In this document: positions 39,369 through 52,915 of the stretch, piece after piece
Position numbering within the stretch: the stretch's first letter is position 1
Layout: each line of letters begins with the position of its first letter
Origin: Vibrio sp. 10N.286.49.B1
GTDB taxonomy: Bacteria > Pseudomonadota > Gammaproteobacteria > Enterobacterales > Vibrionaceae
Direction of reading: 5' to 3'
DNA: 64,000 bases
Assembly: GCF_002873335.1 (NCBI RefSeq)
Contig: NZ_MCUW01000089.1
Span: forward strand, 1 to 64,000
Notes under the pieces: generated by a model
The model's database searches: none
What the model was told of the DNA's origin: nothing
What the model saw: the letters and a program-made list of their open reading frames with translations, nothing else
Made by a program: the position numbers and the translations under genes

Positions 39369-40649
39369 ATGATGGATCTCGAATTTGACCGCCAACATAT
39401 CTGGCACCCTTATACTTCCACGTTAAACCCGCTCACTTGTTACCCTGTTGTTTCTGCATCTGGTGTAGAAATTGAACTGGAAAATGGCAAAAAACTCGTC
39501 GATGGTATGTCATCGTGGTGGTCAACGATTCATGGTTACAGCCATCCCGTATTGAACCGCGCACTGACCGAACAAGCCAACAAAATGGCACATGTGATGT
39601 TCGGCGGTATCACCCATGAACCGGCGATCAGTGTCTGCAAGAAATTAGTATCGCTGTCGCCCGCAAGCCTTGAGCACGTCTTTCTTGCTGATTCAGGGTC
39701 AGTTGCCGTTGAAGTTAGCTTAAAAATGGCACTGCAATACTGGCATGCAAAAGGCGAAAGTCGCCCTAAATTTCTCACATTAAATCATGGCTACCACGGT
39801 GATACTTTTGCCGCGATGTCGGTCACCGACCCAAATAACTCAATGCACAATTTGTACAAGGGTTTTTTACCAGAACATATCTTTGCCCAGTCTCCAACCA
39901 TCGGTTTTCACCAAGAGTGGAACGAAGACGATATTGAAGACTTCGCGAATAAACTCGACACACACCACAGAGAAGTGGCAGCCGTCATTCTCGAGCCGAT
40001 TGTTCAAGGTGCGGGAGGAATGCGGATTTATCACCCAACGTTTCTCAAGCGGGTTCGCCAACTCTGTGATAAATATGGGGTGCTCTTAATCATTGATGAA
40101 ATCGCAACAGGATTTGGCCGTACCGGTAAACTTTTTGCCTCTGAGCACGCCGATATCCAGCCTGACATCATGTGTGTCGGCAAGGCGTTAACAGGCGGCT
40201 ATATGACGCTCTCTGCCACTTTAACCTCAAAACACGTGGCAGATACGGTTTGTGGGGGGGATGCAGGATGTTTCATGCATGGACCGACCTTTATGGGGAA
40301 CCCATTGGCATGTGCGGTCGCCTCAGCAAGCCTATCGTTGATTGAGTCAGGTGAATGGCAACAACAAGTGAGTCAAATTGAAGCGCTTTTTGCACGTACA
40401 CTTCCTTCGCTACTATCCCATCAACGCGTCAAAGATGTACGTTGGCTGGGCGCCATTGGCGTTGTAGAAGTCGACCGCGCTGTCAATATGGAGGTCATTC
40501 AACAGCATTTTGTCGATCATGGCGTATGGATTCGTCCGTTTGGAAAGCTTATCTATATGATGCCGCCATTTATTAGCCAATCAGAGCATATCGAAAAGTT
40601 AGTCGATGCGATATCGAGTGCTCTCAACACCGATGCTTGTTTCTTGTAA
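39369..40649 (+). CDS. bioA: Adenosylmethionine-8-amino-7-oxononanoate aminotransferase
   Basis: PLP class III aminotransferase of 426 residues converting KAPA to DAPA with SAM as the amino donor. N-terminal FDRQHIWHPYTS matches the family, the substrate Trp-Trp is in GMSSWWSTIHGY, and the PLP lysine lies in MCVGKALTGGYM. The cofactor Asp is in LIIDEIATGFGRTG. It starts at an ATGATG doublet. Transcribed away from bioB under the BirA operator. Confidence 0.95.
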   Translation: MMDLEFDRQHIWHPYTSTLNPLTCYPVVSASGVEIELENGKKLVDGMSSWWSTIHGYSHPVLNRALTEQANKMAHVMFGGITHEPAISVCKKLVSLSPASLEHVFLADSGSVAVEVSLKMALQYWHAKGESRPKFLTLNHGYHGDTFAAMSVTDPNNSMHNLYKGFLPEHIFAQSPTIGFHQEWNEDDIEDFANKLDTHHREVAAVILEPIVQGAGGMRIYHPTFLKRVRQLCDKYGVLLIIDEIATGFGRTGKLFASEHADIQPDIMCVGKALTGGYMTLSATLTSKHVADTVCGGDAGCFMHGPTFMGNPLACAVASASLSLIESGEWQQQVSQIEALFARTLPSLLSHQRVKDVRWLGAIGVVEVDRAVNMEVIQQHFVDHGVWIRPFGKLIYMMPPFISQSEHIEKLVDAISSALNTDACFL

Positions 40650-40774
40650 CATCATGTCAAAGCGTTAGTTTTTCTTAGAGCCGTTCATCATTGGCGACGA
40701 GTTAACCTCGTCTGACAACGTAGTAGTGTTGCTAGTCAGTACATTCAGCACCGAGAGACAACACGACGGGTATA

Positions 40775-40803
40775 AAAAAGCCCAGCATCTTTGCTGGGCT
40801 TCT
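40775..40803 (-). terminator. serS terminator
   Basis: AGCCCAGC/GCTGGGCT stem with a six-base loop followed by a T6 run on the minus strand, about 55 bases after the serS stop. Confidence 0.9.
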
Positions 40804-40855
40804 ATCGTTCTAAAGTACTGCTATTTTAACGTACGACAATTTGTAGCATACCGAG

Positions 40856-42178
<1,323 letters not shown>

Positions 42179-42265
42179 TTAGGTTATGAAAACGTCTATC
42201 AGCGATTACTTTCTAACCACTGATAAATCTTGATAATTGAACCGGATAACGATAACGAAAAGCCA

Positions 42266-43615
42266 CTACTTTTCATAGCGCTTTTGTGGGCTTTTTGCGT
42301 CTAAATCGGCCAGATAATCTAACTTTTCACCAATTTTGGTTTCAAGACCACGATTTGTTGGCTGGTAGTAGCGCGTGCCACTCATTTCTGGTGGCAAATA
42401 TCGTTCACCGGCAGCGTACGCACCCGGCTCATCATGAGCATAACGATATTCTTCACCGTAACCCATGTCCTTCATCAAAGATGTTGGGGCATTACGTAAA
42501 TGATAGGGTACTTCATATTCTGGTAATTGGTGTGCATCGGTTAATGCCTGCTTCCAAGCGGTATAGACAGCGTTGCTTTTTGGCGCGCAAGCCAGATACA
42601 CAACAGCTTGAGCAATTGCTCGTTCCCCTTCTGCAGGACCAATTCGAGTGAAACAGTCCCACGCAGACATGGCTACTTGCATTGCGCGAGGGTCAGCATT
42701 GCCAATATCTTCCGATGCGATCGCGAGTAACCGCCTAGCAATATACAATGGGTCACAACCTGCTGCGATCATTCGCGCCGACCAATACAGAGCGGCGTCC
42801 GGATTCGAGCCCCGAATTGATTTATGTACCGCTGAAATTAAGTCGTACCAAATATCGCCCTTGTTATCAAAGCGATTCACTTTCTCGCCTGCAACTTCGG
42901 CTAATAATGGCAAGGTAATCTGTTTATTACCGTCCGAATCATCCTCAGCCATGTCATAGAGTAGCTCAAGGTAATTCAACGACATACGAGCGTCGCCATT
43001 CACCAGTTCCGCTAGCCTATCCAAGGCATTATCTTGAAACTGCGCCGCAATCTGCCCCAAGCCTCGAGCGTTATCGTTTATCGCTTGTTCGAGTACTAAC
43101 AAAATATCAGCTTTATCTAGAGAGGTCAGTTTGTAGACTCGAGCTCTCGATAGCAAAGCATTATTGAGCTCAAAGGATGGATTCTCGGTAGTTGCGCCGA
43201 TAAAGGTTACCGTGCCATCTTCTATGTGAGGCAAGAAGGCATCTTGTTGGCTTTTGTTGAAGCGATGCACCTCATCAACAAACAAAATAGTGCGCTTTCC
43301 TGCAAGCTTATTTTCACGTGCGCGCTCAATGGCCGCACGAATATCCTTCACTCCGGAGGTCACCGCCGATACGCGTTCGACCTCGGCGTCCGCGTAGTTT
43401 GCCGCCACCTCAGCAAGCGTGGTTTTACCGGTGCCTGGAGGGCCCCATAATATCATCGAATGCAACTGACCGGCTTCTAGCGCTCGCCTTAATGGTTTGC
43501 CCACACCAAGAATATGTTGCTGGCCAATATATTGCTCCACCGTTTCTGGGCGCATTCTAGCAGCCAGGGGACGAAAATCTTCATCCCCTGAAAAATCAAA
43601 ACTAAAATTACTCAC
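42266..43615 (-). CDS. rarA: Replication-associated recombination protein RarA (MgsA)
   Basis: AAA+ ATPase of the clamp-loader family acting at stalled forks, 449 residues. Walker A is [12 protein letters not shown] near residues 59-66, Walker [18 protein letters not shown], sensor 1 [13 protein letters not shown], and the C-terminal tetramerisation region [17 protein letters not shown]. The start codon is GTG. It lies eight bases after lolA in the operon ftsK-lolA-rarA, the standard order. Confidence 0.95.
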   Translation of the reverse strand: MSNFSFDFSGDEDFRPLAARMRPETVEQYIGQQHILGVGKPLRRALEAGQLHSMILWGPPGTGKTTLAEVAANYADAEVERVSAVTSGVKDIRAAIERARENKLAGKRTILFVDEVHRFNKSQQDAFLPHIEDGTVTFIGATTENPSFELNNALLSRARVYKLTSLDKADILLVLEQAINDNARGLGQIAAQFQDNALDRLAELVNGDARMSLNYLELLYDMAEDDSDGNKQITLPLLAEVAGEKVNRFDNKGDIWYDLISAVHKSIRGSNPDAALYWSARMIAAGCDPLYIARRLLAIASEDIGNADPRAMQVAMSAWDCFTRIGPAEGERAIAQAVVYLACAPKSNAVYTAWKQALTDAHQLPEYEVPYHLRNAPTSLMKDMGYGEEYRYAHDEPGAYAAGERYLPPEMSGTRYYQPTNRGLETKIGEKLDYLADLDAKSPQKRYEK

Positions 43616-43623
43616 GTAATCCC

Positions 43624-44235
43624 CTAGTTTCTTTGGTCATCAATTTCAACACCTTCAGGCACAACAAATGTGAATCTGTCTTCTGATGGTTTGCCAACTT
43701 TAACCGCATCAAAGACAAATCGACCTTGCTGGCCATCTTGTTCAATCACATTGAAACCATGGACGATCCCTTTGGGGTCAATATTAATTTGGAACTGACC
43801 TTGCGTAGAATCCACAGCCGTAGGTGTTAGGGTAAACATGTCACCACTTTGCTCAATACTGTAATGATCCCAATCGGTGGCTCGATTACGTGTTAACAAA
43901 ACAAAAGGAGTTTGTTCAGTCGCTTGCTCTTGGTTATAAATACTCACTTGTTCAATAAATGGGCTGTAGTACCAAAGATTGCTGCCGTCGGAAACCAATA
44001 CGTTTTCATCCGGAAACGTGGTTACCCAACGAAACATGCTAGGGCGGGCGATTTCAACATTACCCTCCCCTTCCATCACCACTTCACCGTCCGGGCTAGT
44101 AACGGTTTGTTTGAAACTAGCACTAAACCCGTCATTGAGTTGTAACCGTTCGCTGAGCTCTTGTTGTGGGGTCGCTAACGCCGAAAAACTCAATGTCGAT
44201 AGCGTAATAAAAACGAGCGAGAACCATGTTTTCAT
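43624..44235 (-). CDS. lolA: Outer-membrane lipoprotein carrier LolA
   Basis: Periplasmic chaperone that carries lipoproteins from LolCDE to LolB, 203 residues as in E. coli. The signal peptide ends at ALA near residue 22, and the mature part begins [24 protein letters not shown]. The Arg-bearing strand [17 protein letters not shown], which holds the lid, is present. Encoded between ftsK and rarA. Confidence 0.95.
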   Translation of the reverse strand: MKTWFSLVFITLSTLSFSALATPQQELSERLQLNDGFSASFKQTVTSPDGEVVMEGEGNVEIARPSMFRWVTTFPDENVLVSDGSNLWYYSPFIEQVSIYNQEQATEQTPFVLLTRNRATDWDHYSIEQSGDMFTLTPTAVDSTQGQFQINIDPKGIVHGFNVIEQDGQQGRFVFDAVKVGKPSEDRFTFVVPEGVEIDDQRN

Positions 44236-44252
44236 GTTAATTCCTTACTGCA

Positions 44253-47200
44253 TTATTCTTTAATAGGAGGTGGGGCTAGCACTTCACGATTGCCATTATG
44301 GCCCGGTGCACTAACGATACCTTGAACCTCGAGTTGTTCGACGATACGAGCGGCTCGGTTGTAACCAATTTTAAATCGTCGTTGCACCCCTGAAACGGAA
44401 CCACGACGAGAATGCACTACGTGCTCTACCACTTGATCAAACAAGGGATCCATTTCCTCGTCCCCTTCCATTTTTTCACCGGGTAACAAGGTCTCTGGGC
44501 TTTGATCGCCATTGGTGATCTCTTCAATGTAATTTGGTTTTCCTCTGGCCTTCCAGTTGTTTACAACCGCATGTACATCATCATCGGAAGCAAACGCACC
44601 ATGGACTCGCGTCGTATGACTAGAGCCGGGAGGGAGATACAACATATCACCCATGCCAAGTAACGACTCAGCGCCACCTTGGTCCAATATCGTTCTGGAA
44701 TCCGTTTTGGTTGATACAGTAAATGCCACACGAGTTGGAATATTGGCTTTAATCAGACCGGTAATAACATCAACAGATGGTCGCTGCGTCGCAAGAATCA
44801 GGTGAACACCGGCGGCACGCGCTTTTTGTGCCAAACGCGCAATCAATTCTTCGACCTTCTTACCCACGACCATGATCAAGTCAGCGAACTCATCAACGAC
44901 CACAACGATGTACGGTAGGTTCTCAAGTAGTGGGGCTTCTGGCTCCATACTGTCCCCTTCTTTCCATAAAGGATCATGGATAGGGTGTCCAGCCGCAGCC
45001 GCCATCTTCAGCTTGTCATTGAAGCCCTTAATATTACGAACACCCAACGCGGACATGAGTTTATAACGACGCTCCATCTCTCCAACACACCATCGTAGCG
45101 CGTTAGAGGCATCCTTCATGTCAGTCACTACTTCCGATAGTAGATGCGGGATCCCTTCGTAAATTGAAAGCTCCAACATTTTAGGGTCGATCATGATAAA
45201 GCGGACTTCTTCCGGCGTTGCTTTGTAGAGCATACTCAGAATCATGACGTTAACGCCAACCGATTTACCGGAGCCCGTTGTACCCGCTACCAGTACATGC
45301 GGCATTTTAGATAAGTCCGCGACAACCGCTTCACCCGCTATATCTTGACCCAACACGACTGTAGTTGGTGATTTAGACTCAGTAAAGGCAGGGCTACCAA
45401 TGACATCTGAAAAGTACACGGTCTGGCGCGTCATGTTAGGAAGCTCTAAACCCACATAAGGCTTACCGGGGATCACTTCCACAACACGAACCGCCATTGC
45501 CGAAAGCGACCGAGCTAAATCCATCGACAATCCAGAAATACGGCTGACCTTAACACCGGGTGCAAGATCGAGTTCAAAACGAGTAATCACAGGTCCTGGG
45601 AAAATATCGACCACTTCAGCCTTAATTTTGTAATCCGCTAACTTAGATTCAACCAATCGAGCAATATTTTCTAACGCTTCCTTATCAATAAAGTTTTCAC
45701 GTTTTTCTGGATGATACAGGAGTTCTAATGTTGGCATCGGCTCTGCCGGTTTTGGCAGATTCGCATCTTTTTGCACCAAGAACGGGTTCATTTGCGCCAC
45801 AGCGGTTTTCTGAGCTTCCGCAACGAGCGACTGAAAGGCTTGAGAATCCGCATCTACGTACTCGGCATCAGCGTATTCTACCTTCTCAGGCTGCCCTAAC
45901 TGCGGCCTATCAGATGGTATTTCTTGTGACGGTACGCTTGGCTCTTGAGTCCAAGCCGCCTCTTCAATGTGTTGGTTCGCCAAAGGTGAGTCACTATTGC
46001 CTGCCACTGCACTATTGCCTGCCACTGATTGGAGAGTAGAGTCAGGTTCACTTAAATGTTCTGGAGTATGCGTGTGACTCCGATCGGTTCCGTCACTACC
46101 GCTATCCATCCATGATTCACTTTCTGACAGTGATTGAGGAGCGTCTATATTCCATGGTGTATCGTCGAGTTGCGTCGCCTCAGATGGTGCAGATACCGTC
46201 GATGCGGCGGTCGTTGCAACGGCAGCCGCCGCCGCTCCTGAAAGGTTCATTGATTCGCTTGCTTGGTATTTTTCAGGCACAGACTCTTGTGGTGACTGGT
46301 CAGCAAAATCATCAGACGTTCTGGCTGCCATTTCAAGATCTTCGATCGTCGCGCCTAACTGATGCGTTCGATCATCTGCCGTACTTAGCTGCTCATCTAA
46401 GGCATCCATTGCATTGAAATGCTCATGAGGCGATGATGCGTCCTGCAATTCAATAGACGATTCACCGATGACAGGCTCAGTACGCGCGGCAGGCTCTGAC
46501 ATGTTCGCAGTAGGTTCTGTTGAGTATGCGCTAGATTCTGAATCGTAGACTGTAGGCTCAGCACTAAACGTTGCTTCTGGTGCAGAGGTCGTCTCTATAT
46601 CAGGCTGAATCGTCGTTTCATTCAATGTCGGAGAAGGTGCTGCCTTGGCAAACAATGGGTCATACTCTTCTGACTGACGATCCACAGATTCTGCGTTAGC
46701 GTCTGGCATATGAATATTGTAATGACGACGCTTTGACGATGTCGGTGAGAGATCGATTGAATCAGTAGACGCCTCGCTAAGTGACAACGGCGCTTCCTTT
46801 GCAGAAAAATGCGGCAACCTTTCATCTTCATCCATTCTCTCTGGCTGAGACAGAACCGGTTCGTAAACCTGCTCTTTACTGCCACGAACTTTATTCGTCA
46901 TTGCCGCCAGCATAGTAAGAACGCCGTTACCAAGCCACTCAACAATACTGAGCCAAGAGACACCAGTTAATAGGGTAAAGCCTGCCCCCCACAAAAATAG
47001 CAAGACGATGGTGGTGCCCAGCACATTCAATGTCGGCAATGCTAAGCTCGTTAATACATCACCAATCACGCCGCCTGATGAAAAATACCAAATATCATCA
47101 AAGTTAATGTCGGCAAGCCCGCAGCTAGTGAGGATAATAATGGTGAGACCAAGCGTACGAGTCCCCCAGATCATCAAATCTATTTCGTCATCTTTGTCTC

Positions 47201-47525
47201 GGGTTCTGAAGAAGACCCAAGCGCTGAACGCGACAACAAACGGGATGGGGTATGCCAAAGAGCCAAAAACGAAGAATAGTGTATCGGCAAGCCATGCACC
47301 CACGATGCCACCTGCGTTTTGAATGTCGCCACCCCAAGACGTTTGCGACCAAGAAGGGTCGGCGGGGTTGAACGTAAATAATGCGACGGCCAAGATAATT
47401 GACGTCAGCACAGCTAAGATAAAGCAGCACTCCCTCAATCGCTGAAATCCATTGAGGCGAGAAGCTTCTTGCTCTTCGCTCGTCTTAATGATCGTTTCGA
47501 CTCTTTTTTTGTCCTGTTTGAACAT
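44253..47525 (-). CDS. ftsK: DNA translocase FtsK
   Basis: Divisome-linked motor that pumps chromosome termini and activates XerCD at dif. Of about 1090 residues, the first ~210 hold four membrane helices, ~215-580 are a low-complexity linker rich in Ser, Glu, Pro, Thr and a poly-Ala patch, and ~590-1090 are the motor. Walker A ([11 protein letters not shown]) is near 745 and Walker B ends VVVDEFADL. The gamma domain at the end ([27 protein letters not shown]) reads KOPS. The linker contains a perfect 18-base tandem repeat (VAGNSx twice). Two in-frame ATGs (47534 and 47525) are possible; the second matches the MFK start I expect for Vibrio. Confidence 0.95.
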   Translation of the reverse strand: MFKQDKKRVETIIKTSEEQEASRLNGFQRLRECCFILAVLTSIILAVALFTFNPADPSWSQTSWGGDIQNAGGIVGAWLADTLFFVFGSLAYPIPFVVAFSAWVFFRTRDKDDEIDLMIWGTRTLGLTIIILTSCGLADINFDDIWYFSSGGVIGDVLTSLALPTLNVLGTTIVLLFLWGAGFTLLTGVSWLSIVEWLGNGVLTMLAAMTNKVRGSKEQVYEPVLSQPERMDEDERLPHFSAKEAPLSLSEASTDSIDLSPTSSKRRHYNIHMPDANAESVDRQSEEYDPLFAKAAPSPTLNETTIQPDIETTSAPEATFSAEPTVYDSESSAYSTEPTANMSEPAARTEPVIGESSIELQDASSPHEHFNAMDALDEQLSTADDRTHQLGATIEDLEMAARTSDDFADQSPQESVPEKYQASESMNLSGAAAAAVATTAASTVSAPSEATQLDDTPWNIDAPQSLSESESWMDSGSDGTDRSHTHTPEHLSEPDSTLQSVAGNSAVAGNSDSPLANQHIEEAAWTQEPSVPSQEIPSDRPQLGQPEKVEYADAEYVDADSQAFQSLVAEAQKTAVAQMNPFLVQKDANLPKPAEPMPTLELLYHPEKRENFIDKEALENIARLVESKLADYKIKAEVVDIFPGPVITRFELDLAPGVKVSRISGLSMDLARSLSAMAVRVVEVIPGKPYVGLELPNMTRQTVYFSDVIGSPAFTESKSPTTVVLGQDIAGEAVVADLSKMPHVLVAGTTGSGKSVGVNVMILSMLYKATPEEVRFIMIDPKMLELSIYEGIPHLLSEVVTDMKDASNALRWCVGEMERRYKLMSALGVRNIKGFNDKLKMAAAAGHPIHDPLWKEGDSMEPEAPLLENLPYIVVVVDEFADLIMVVGKKVEELIARLAQKARAAGVHLILATQRPSVDVITGLIKANIPTRVAFTVSTKTDSRTILDQGGAESLLGMGDMLYLPPGSSHTTRVHGAFASDDDVHAVVNNWKARGKPNYIEEITNGDQSPETLLPGEKMEGDEEMDPLFDQVVEHVVHSRRGSVSGVQRRFKIGYNRAARIVEQLEVQGIVSAPGHNGNREVLAPPPIKE
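45992..46027 (+). repeat. 18-bp perfect tandem repeat in the ftsK linker
   Basis: CACTATTGCCTGCCACTG occurs twice in direct succession (45992-46009, 46010-46027). It adds six residues in frame ([12 protein letters not shown]) to the disordered linker, so it should be tolerated and may vary. Confidence 0.93.
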
Positions 47526-47550
47526 ATCCAACATCTAACTTAGTAGAAAC

Positions 47551-47577
47551 AGCCCGAGCGGCATAAGCCGCTCGGAG
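47551..47577 (-). terminator. Hairpin between lrp and ftsK
   Basis: CCGAGCGGC/GCCGCTCGG with loop ATAA; nine perfect GC-rich pairs but no strong T run after it on the minus strand. It may attenuate lrp read-through into ftsK or protect the lrp mRNA end. Confidence 0.55.
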
Positions 47578-47583
47578 TATTTA

Positions 47584-47646
47584 TTAATTTAACCACATCA
47601 GGGATAAAAACCCAATCGAGGAGATGAATAAAGCATGGATTTTCAT
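47584..47646 (-). CDS. Possible 20-residue hydrophobic peptide downstream of lrp
   Basis: ATG to TAA encoding MKIHALFISSIGFLSLMWLN, a plausible single membrane helix. AAGGAG lies 12 bases upstream, a little too far, and closer to it is an ATG that opens only ATG-CCA-TGA. It lies in the lrp-ftsK spacer on the same strand. It could be a small membrane protein or chance. Confidence 0.3.
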   Translation of the reverse strand: MKIHALFISSIGFLSLMWLN

Positions 47647-47676
47647 GGCATTAGTCAACTCCTTGTTAGAATAGAC

Positions 47677-48171
47677 TTATCTGGTCTTAATCACCAATTG
47701 GTTAGATTGCTTAACTTCTTCCATCACAACGTAAGTTCGTGTGTCATTGACACCCGGTAAACGCAGTAAAGTATCCCCAAGCAATTTACGATAAGCACCC
47801 ATATCCGACACCCTTGTTTTCAAAAGATAGTCGAAATCTCCAGAAACGAGGTGACATTCTTGGATGTCATCCAATCGTTGCACTGCTGAGTTAAATTGCT
47901 CAAACACATCTGGTGCACCACGATTTAACGTAATTTCCACAAATACTAGTAATGACGCATCTAAGTATTGCGGATTAAGTAGAGCTGTATAGCCCGTAAT
48001 ATATCCCTGACGCTCAAGTCGACGAACACGTTCTAAACACGGTGTAGGCGAAAGACCTACGCGTTTTGACAATTCGACATTTGAGATCCTACCGTCTTTC
48101 TGCAATTCATTAAGAATGTTGCGATCAATACGGTCTAGTTCCTTGGACGGCTTCTTATAGTTGTCTGCCAT
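47677..48171 (-). CDS. lrp: Leucine-responsive regulatory protein
   Basis: Global feast/famine regulator of 164 residues, almost identical to E. coli Lrp over long stretches (ELQKDGRISNVELSKRVGLS, ECHLVSGDFDYLLKTRV). The N-terminal winged helix-turn-helix covers about residues 10-65; the C-terminal RAM effector domain covers about 75-160. It is divergent from ald, a classic Lrp/AsnC-regulated gene, so local control across the shared 156-base spacer is likely. Confidence 0.97.
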   Translation of the reverse strand: MADNYKKPSKELDRIDRNILNELQKDGRISNVELSKRVGLSPTPCLERVRRLERQGYITGYTALLNPQYLDASLLVFVEITLNRGAPDVFEQFNSAVQRLDDIQECHLVSGDFDYLLKTRVSDMGAYRKLLGDTLLRLPGVNDTRTYVVMEEVKQSNQLVIKTR

Positions 48172-48327
48172 TTTTTATTCCACCTTGTTACTTCCTTGCA
48201 AAAAAATATACTACAACTCTGTAATATTCAGTATCAAATTTTGTTAATTAGCTTCTATACTAGTCAGTAATTCGACAATAACACCCTACAAACAGTTAAT
48301 ACAACCATATAATAATGAGGAGTCAGG

Positions 48328-49452
48328 ATGATCATTGGCGTACCTAAAGAGATAAAAAACCATGAATACCGTGTTGGTATGATCCCAGCGAGCGTGCGAG
48401 AACTAGTCTCACACGGCCATCAAGTTTTCGTTGAAACTAATGCTGGCACTGGTGTTGGTTTTTCAGACGATGATTACATCGCTGTAGGCGCATCCATTCT
48501 TCCTACCGCCGCTAACGTTTTTGCGCAAGCAGAGATGATTGTAAAGGTCAAAGAACCCCAAGCTGTCGAGCGTGCTATGTTACGTGAAGGCCAAGTATTA
48601 TTTACTTATCTTCACCTAGCACCAGATTATCCACAAACTGAAGAGCTAATTAAAAGCAAAGCTGTCTGCATTGCCTATGAGACTGTAACAGATAATATGG
48701 GTCGCTTACCACTATTAGCACCAATGTCAGAAGTCGCTGGGCGAATGTCTATACAAGCTGGTGCTCAAACACTCGAAAAGTCGAACGGCGGACGTGGTCT
48801 GCTACTCGGCGGCGTTCCTGGAGTAGAACCTGCTAAAGTTGTCGTCATTGGCGGCGGTGTTGTTGGTTCAAACGCTGCTCGTATGGCGGTGGGTATGCGC
48901 GCTGATGTCACAATCTTAGACCGCAGTATTGATACACTACGTGCTTTAGATGAAGAATTCCAGGGCCGCGCAAAAGTGGTTTATTCTACAGAAGATGCAT
49001 TAGAGAAGCATATTCTAGATGCTGACCTTGTGATTGGTGCGGTGTTGATCCCAGGCGCGGCAGCACCGAAGCTGGTCACAAAAGAGCACATTGCGAAAAT
49101 GAAACCTGGCGCGGCTGTTGTTGATGTGGCCATTGACCAAGGTGGCTGCTTCGAAACATCACATGCGACTACACACGCCGATCCAACATACATTGTTGAT
49201 GATGTGGTCCACTACTGTGTGGCAAACATGCCTGGTGCCGTTGCGCGTACGTCTACCTTCGCGCTCAATAACGCCACTTTGCCATATATCATCAAGCTCG
49301 CGAACAAAGGTTATCAACAAGCACTCACTGAAGATAAAGGCTTTTTGGATGGACTGAATGTTATTCACGGCAAAGTGACATGCAAAGAAGTTGCCGAGAG
49401 CTTCGATTTAGAATTCGTTGACCCTATTGCCGCGATGGCAATGTTCAACTAA
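48328..49452 (+). CDS. ald: Alanine dehydrogenase
   Basis: NAD-dependent interconversion of alanine with pyruvate and ammonia, 374 residues. The N-terminus [20 protein letters not shown] holds the substrate Arg and the catalytic Lys is in VKVKEPQ. The Rossmann motif [16 protein letters not shown] is near residue 170, followed by DRS. The second signature [14 protein letters not shown] is present. AGGAG precedes the ATG. Divergent from lrp. Confidence 0.96.
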   Translation: MIIGVPKEIKNHEYRVGMIPASVRELVSHGHQVFVETNAGTGVGFSDDDYIAVGASILPTAANVFAQAEMIVKVKEPQAVERAMLREGQVLFTYLHLAPDYPQTEELIKSKAVCIAYETVTDNMGRLPLLAPMSEVAGRMSIQAGAQTLEKSNGGRGLLLGGVPGVEPAKVVVIGGGVVGSNAARMAVGMRADVTILDRSIDTLRALDEEFQGRAKVVYSTEDALEKHILDADLVIGAVLIPGAAAPKLVTKEHIAKMKPGAAVVDVAIDQGGCFETSHATTHADPTYIVDDVVHYCVANMPGAVARTSTFALNNATLPYIIKLANKGYQQALTEDKGFLDGLNVIHGKVTCKEVAESFDLEFVDPIAAMAMFN

Positions 49453-49500
49453 TTTACGCTGTCGTATGACGATATGTGACGAGTCACATCGTCATTGTAG

Positions 49501-49527
49501 AAACGGGCGAATTCGCCCGTTTTTTTA
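49501..49527. terminator. Bidirectional terminator after ald
   Basis: AAACGGGCGAATTCGCCCGTTT is a perfect 22-base palindrome followed by more T. It serves ald and the convergent methyltransferase gene, whose stop is at its edge. Confidence 0.92.
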
Positions 49528-50745
49528 TGTGTTTTTTATGGATATATCTGCTTTCACCCCATGTATGACAAGATTTCTAGGGGTTGTTGTTACTTCACAA
49601 AATGTAAAAATCTCCGCGTGATAGCCATGTTCTTCAAGGTACAACGCTTTATCCAGCGCCAACCACAGCTCAAGCGGTCGACGGAAAATACCTTGAATCA
49701 AACTCAATGCTTCCATTTTCCAATAACGCTCATGCCCAATTTTTTCAAAATGTTCGTAATTGACACTTGGTAGTTGTAAGGACTTTTGATTTGCAGCCCA
49801 TAAACAAAACGCTCCAAATCCCTCCGCTAGCATGGATTTTTTGATACTAGGGATGGAGATATAGCCTTCGCTGAGTGCAAGCTCTCGACACAGGGCATCA
49901 AACCCTAAACGAAACGTCATTTCTTGCTCACGATGGCGTCTCACACGTTCTCCACCCGTAATGGTTTCTTGAAGTGGGATACGAAGCTCTTGTTTACTAA
50001 GCTGCAACGTATCGTGGCGAGCTTGCTGAGACATAGGTCGATAGTGCTCATCGCGAATAAGGTGATAGCAACACGGTGACAACGTGACAGCAGGAAGGTG
50101 ATGTCGAACGGCATGTTCAATCAAAGTGACATGTAAATCACCACAGGCATGCAACGCGACGGCATGCTGCTCGCTGTCAAACACCTTCTCTGAATCCGGA
50201 TGGAAGGCATCCCCTTGCACAAACGTCATTGGCAACGCCAATTTATCAGCCTCACCTTGTCCCGATTCACACAATACGTCTTGAAACTCAAAGCTAGTGA
50301 CCGTTTGGCGAGATTGTGATGCCAGCAATCGGCCTAAATATCCTTTTCCAGAGCACCATTCTAGCCACTGAGAACCATGATGATCCGCTAAACAGACCTG
50401 AGTCAAAGAGGTGATTTGGTCAAGCTTTCTTCCTGGAATCCCAACCTCTAAACCTCTTGGCAAATTGGTACACCGAGCATGGGTCAAACGATGAGGCACG
50501 GTCAGTCCGCTCAGCTTATGAGCATCAGGAAGCCATGGAATAAGTGCAGCGGTAAGCCGTAAAGGGTCGCTTTTGTATTCAGAAATTTGTTGATGACTCA
50601 GTGACAAAAGCCAAGTAAGAAGATCGGCGTTGTTGTCTTGCCAAGAAACGTGGTCATCGATGACTTGATAGAATGGATCGATACGCCAATAGCATTGGTG
50701 CTGTTTCAGCAGTTGCGTGACCAATTCGAATTGTTGCTGATTCAC
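49525..50745 (-). CDS. SAM-dependent methyltransferase (Methyltransf_32-like)
   Basis: A 406-residue protein. The middle holds the SAM-binding fold (WLEWCSGKGYLGRLLAS near residue 125, FEFQDVL, FVQGDAF) and the element VTLSPCCYHL, which marks the family related to GSTCD-type methyltransferases. The N-terminal 100 and C-terminal 130 residues are of unknown fold. The start is GTG with GGGGAG about ten bases upstream. The target is unknown; rRNA, tRNA or protein are all possible. Confidence 0.78.
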   Translation of the reverse strand: MNQQQFELVTQLLKQHQCYWRIDPFYQVIDDHVSWQDNNADLLTWLLSLSHQQISEYKSDPLRLTAALIPWLPDAHKLSGLTVPHRLTHARCTNLPRGLEVGIPGRKLDQITSLTQVCLADHHGSQWLEWCSGKGYLGRLLASQSRQTVTSFEFQDVLCESGQGEADKLALPMTFVQGDAFHPDSEKVFDSEQHAVALHACGDLHVTLIEHAVRHHLPAVTLSPCCYHLIRDEHYRPMSQQARHDTLQLSKQELRIPLQETITGGERVRRHREQEMTFRLGFDALCRELALSEGYISIPSIKKSMLAEGFGAFCLWAANQKSLQLPSVNYEHFEKIGHERYWKMEALSLIQGIFRRPLELWLALDKALYLEEHGYHAEIFTFCEVTTTPRNLVIHGVKADISIKNT

Positions 50746-50815
50746 GATAATATGCTCCCCCTATCTATCTGGTGCGATTGTAGGGGGAAGCGTGAAACAA
50801 CGGAAGTGTTTTGTG

Positions 50816-51823
<1,008 letters not shown>

Positions 51824-52053
51824 TCATCCGATAAATCCCAACAGCAAAGCATATAATTATTAGTTATAACGAATTACTAGAAAGATTAACAGTATTTTGC
51901 ACATCTATTGCTCACATTTCTAAAAGTGAGTGAATAATCAACTATTTTGTTCGGTTTATGACCCAAACGACAACTTAGCGGTGTTGATGACTTTCGCTTT
52001 GGTGTATTCTGATTTTCTTGTTGTAGGGAAACTCACTGTAGATACAAAACGTT

Positions 52054-52815
52054 ATGAATATTGGTTTGATCATCGCGCTTGTCGCACTCTTGCTTGTCCT
52101 CGTTCTCGGTTACAACATCATGTTGCAGTACAAACTGAAAGCTGAGGCGACGCGCAGACAAGAGTCTGCTCGCTATGTCGCGCTTATTGACGCCACTGAA
52201 GAGCTTATCGGTGGTGCGAGCTACCTACCGTACAGCAAAGAGCTCATGACTTGCTTACACAATCGAATTTTAGATGCCTTGAAAAATATGCATGAACTCG
52301 ACCCTAAAAACAAACACCTCGCTCAACGTGTCGAATCGGCGCAGGTTCAGATTCAACAATTAAATGAAAACTACGAGGGCAACGAAGCAACGGCATTTAA
52401 GGTTCCTACCAGTGATAAACAAGCCATTGTTATGTTGAAACTTGTCAAGCGCCTTCGTGATACCATTCGAACCGAACACAACAAGGGCCGAATCGATACT
52501 CAATCCTATATGGTTGAAAACGGCCGCTTAGAAACCATTCAGATTAGAATCAATATCGAAAACGTGGTTAAACGCGCCCATGAGTCCATAGCAAAAGGAC
52601 AACCCGGAACGGCAATGCAGCTGTTGAAGAAAGGCATCGATGCCTTAAGTTCAAAAAATGATAATTACTCTATTCAGGCAAAGCAAAAACTGACCGATAT
52701 ACTGGATCAGCTGCAAAACTCAAGACAAGCAAAAGCCGATGAGCAACAGCAACAGGCTAGCCGCGAAAGAGATGACGATATTGACGCCCTGTTTGGTGAA
52801 AAGAAAAAGTGGTAG
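52054..52815 (+). CDS. Membrane-anchored coiled-coil protein of unknown function
   Basis: A 253-residue protein with one N-terminal membrane helix (IGLIIALVALLLVLVLGYNIML) and a long helical, charged cytoplasmic part with coiled-coil character (heptads around 25-110 and 205-235) ending in RDDDIDALFGEKKKW. A segment near 130-200 (AIVMLKLVKRLRDTIRTEHNKGR) looks helical and basic. I do not recognise a named family; similar vibrio genes are annotated hypothetical or as a DNA-repair-like ATPase fragment. It stands alone between cysB and miaE with its own terminator. Confidence 0.65.
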   Translation: MNIGLIIALVALLLVLVLGYNIMLQYKLKAEATRRQESARYVALIDATEELIGGASYLPYSKELMTCLHNRILDALKNMHELDPKNKHLAQRVESAQVQIQQLNENYEGNEATAFKVPTSDKQAIVMLKLVKRLRDTIRTEHNKGRIDTQSYMVENGRLETIQIRINIENVVKRAHESIAKGQPGTAMQLLKKGIDALSSKNDNYSIQAKQKLTDILDQLQNSRQAKADEQQQQASRERDDDIDALFGEKKKW

Positions 52816-52865
52816 CATCATTCTTTAGCTACATTTATTAGCGTGTAAATAATAGTATTCAAACC

Positions 52866-52889
52866 AAAGGTCGCTAAGGCGACCTTTTT
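52866..52889 (+). terminator. Terminator upstream of miaE
   Basis: AAAGGTCGC-TAAG-GCGACCTTT with T5 ends the preceding coiled-coil gene; the miaE start codon lies only 27 bases downstream, so miaE either has a very short leader or is expressed by read-through. Confidence 0.9.
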
Positions 52890-52915
52890 CAATCGATCAA
52901 CGAAGTCATACCATA

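Noticed and set aside
45728..46417. Frames antisense to the ftsK linker
   Set aside because: Low-complexity linker codons create open frames on the other strand; nothing supports translation.
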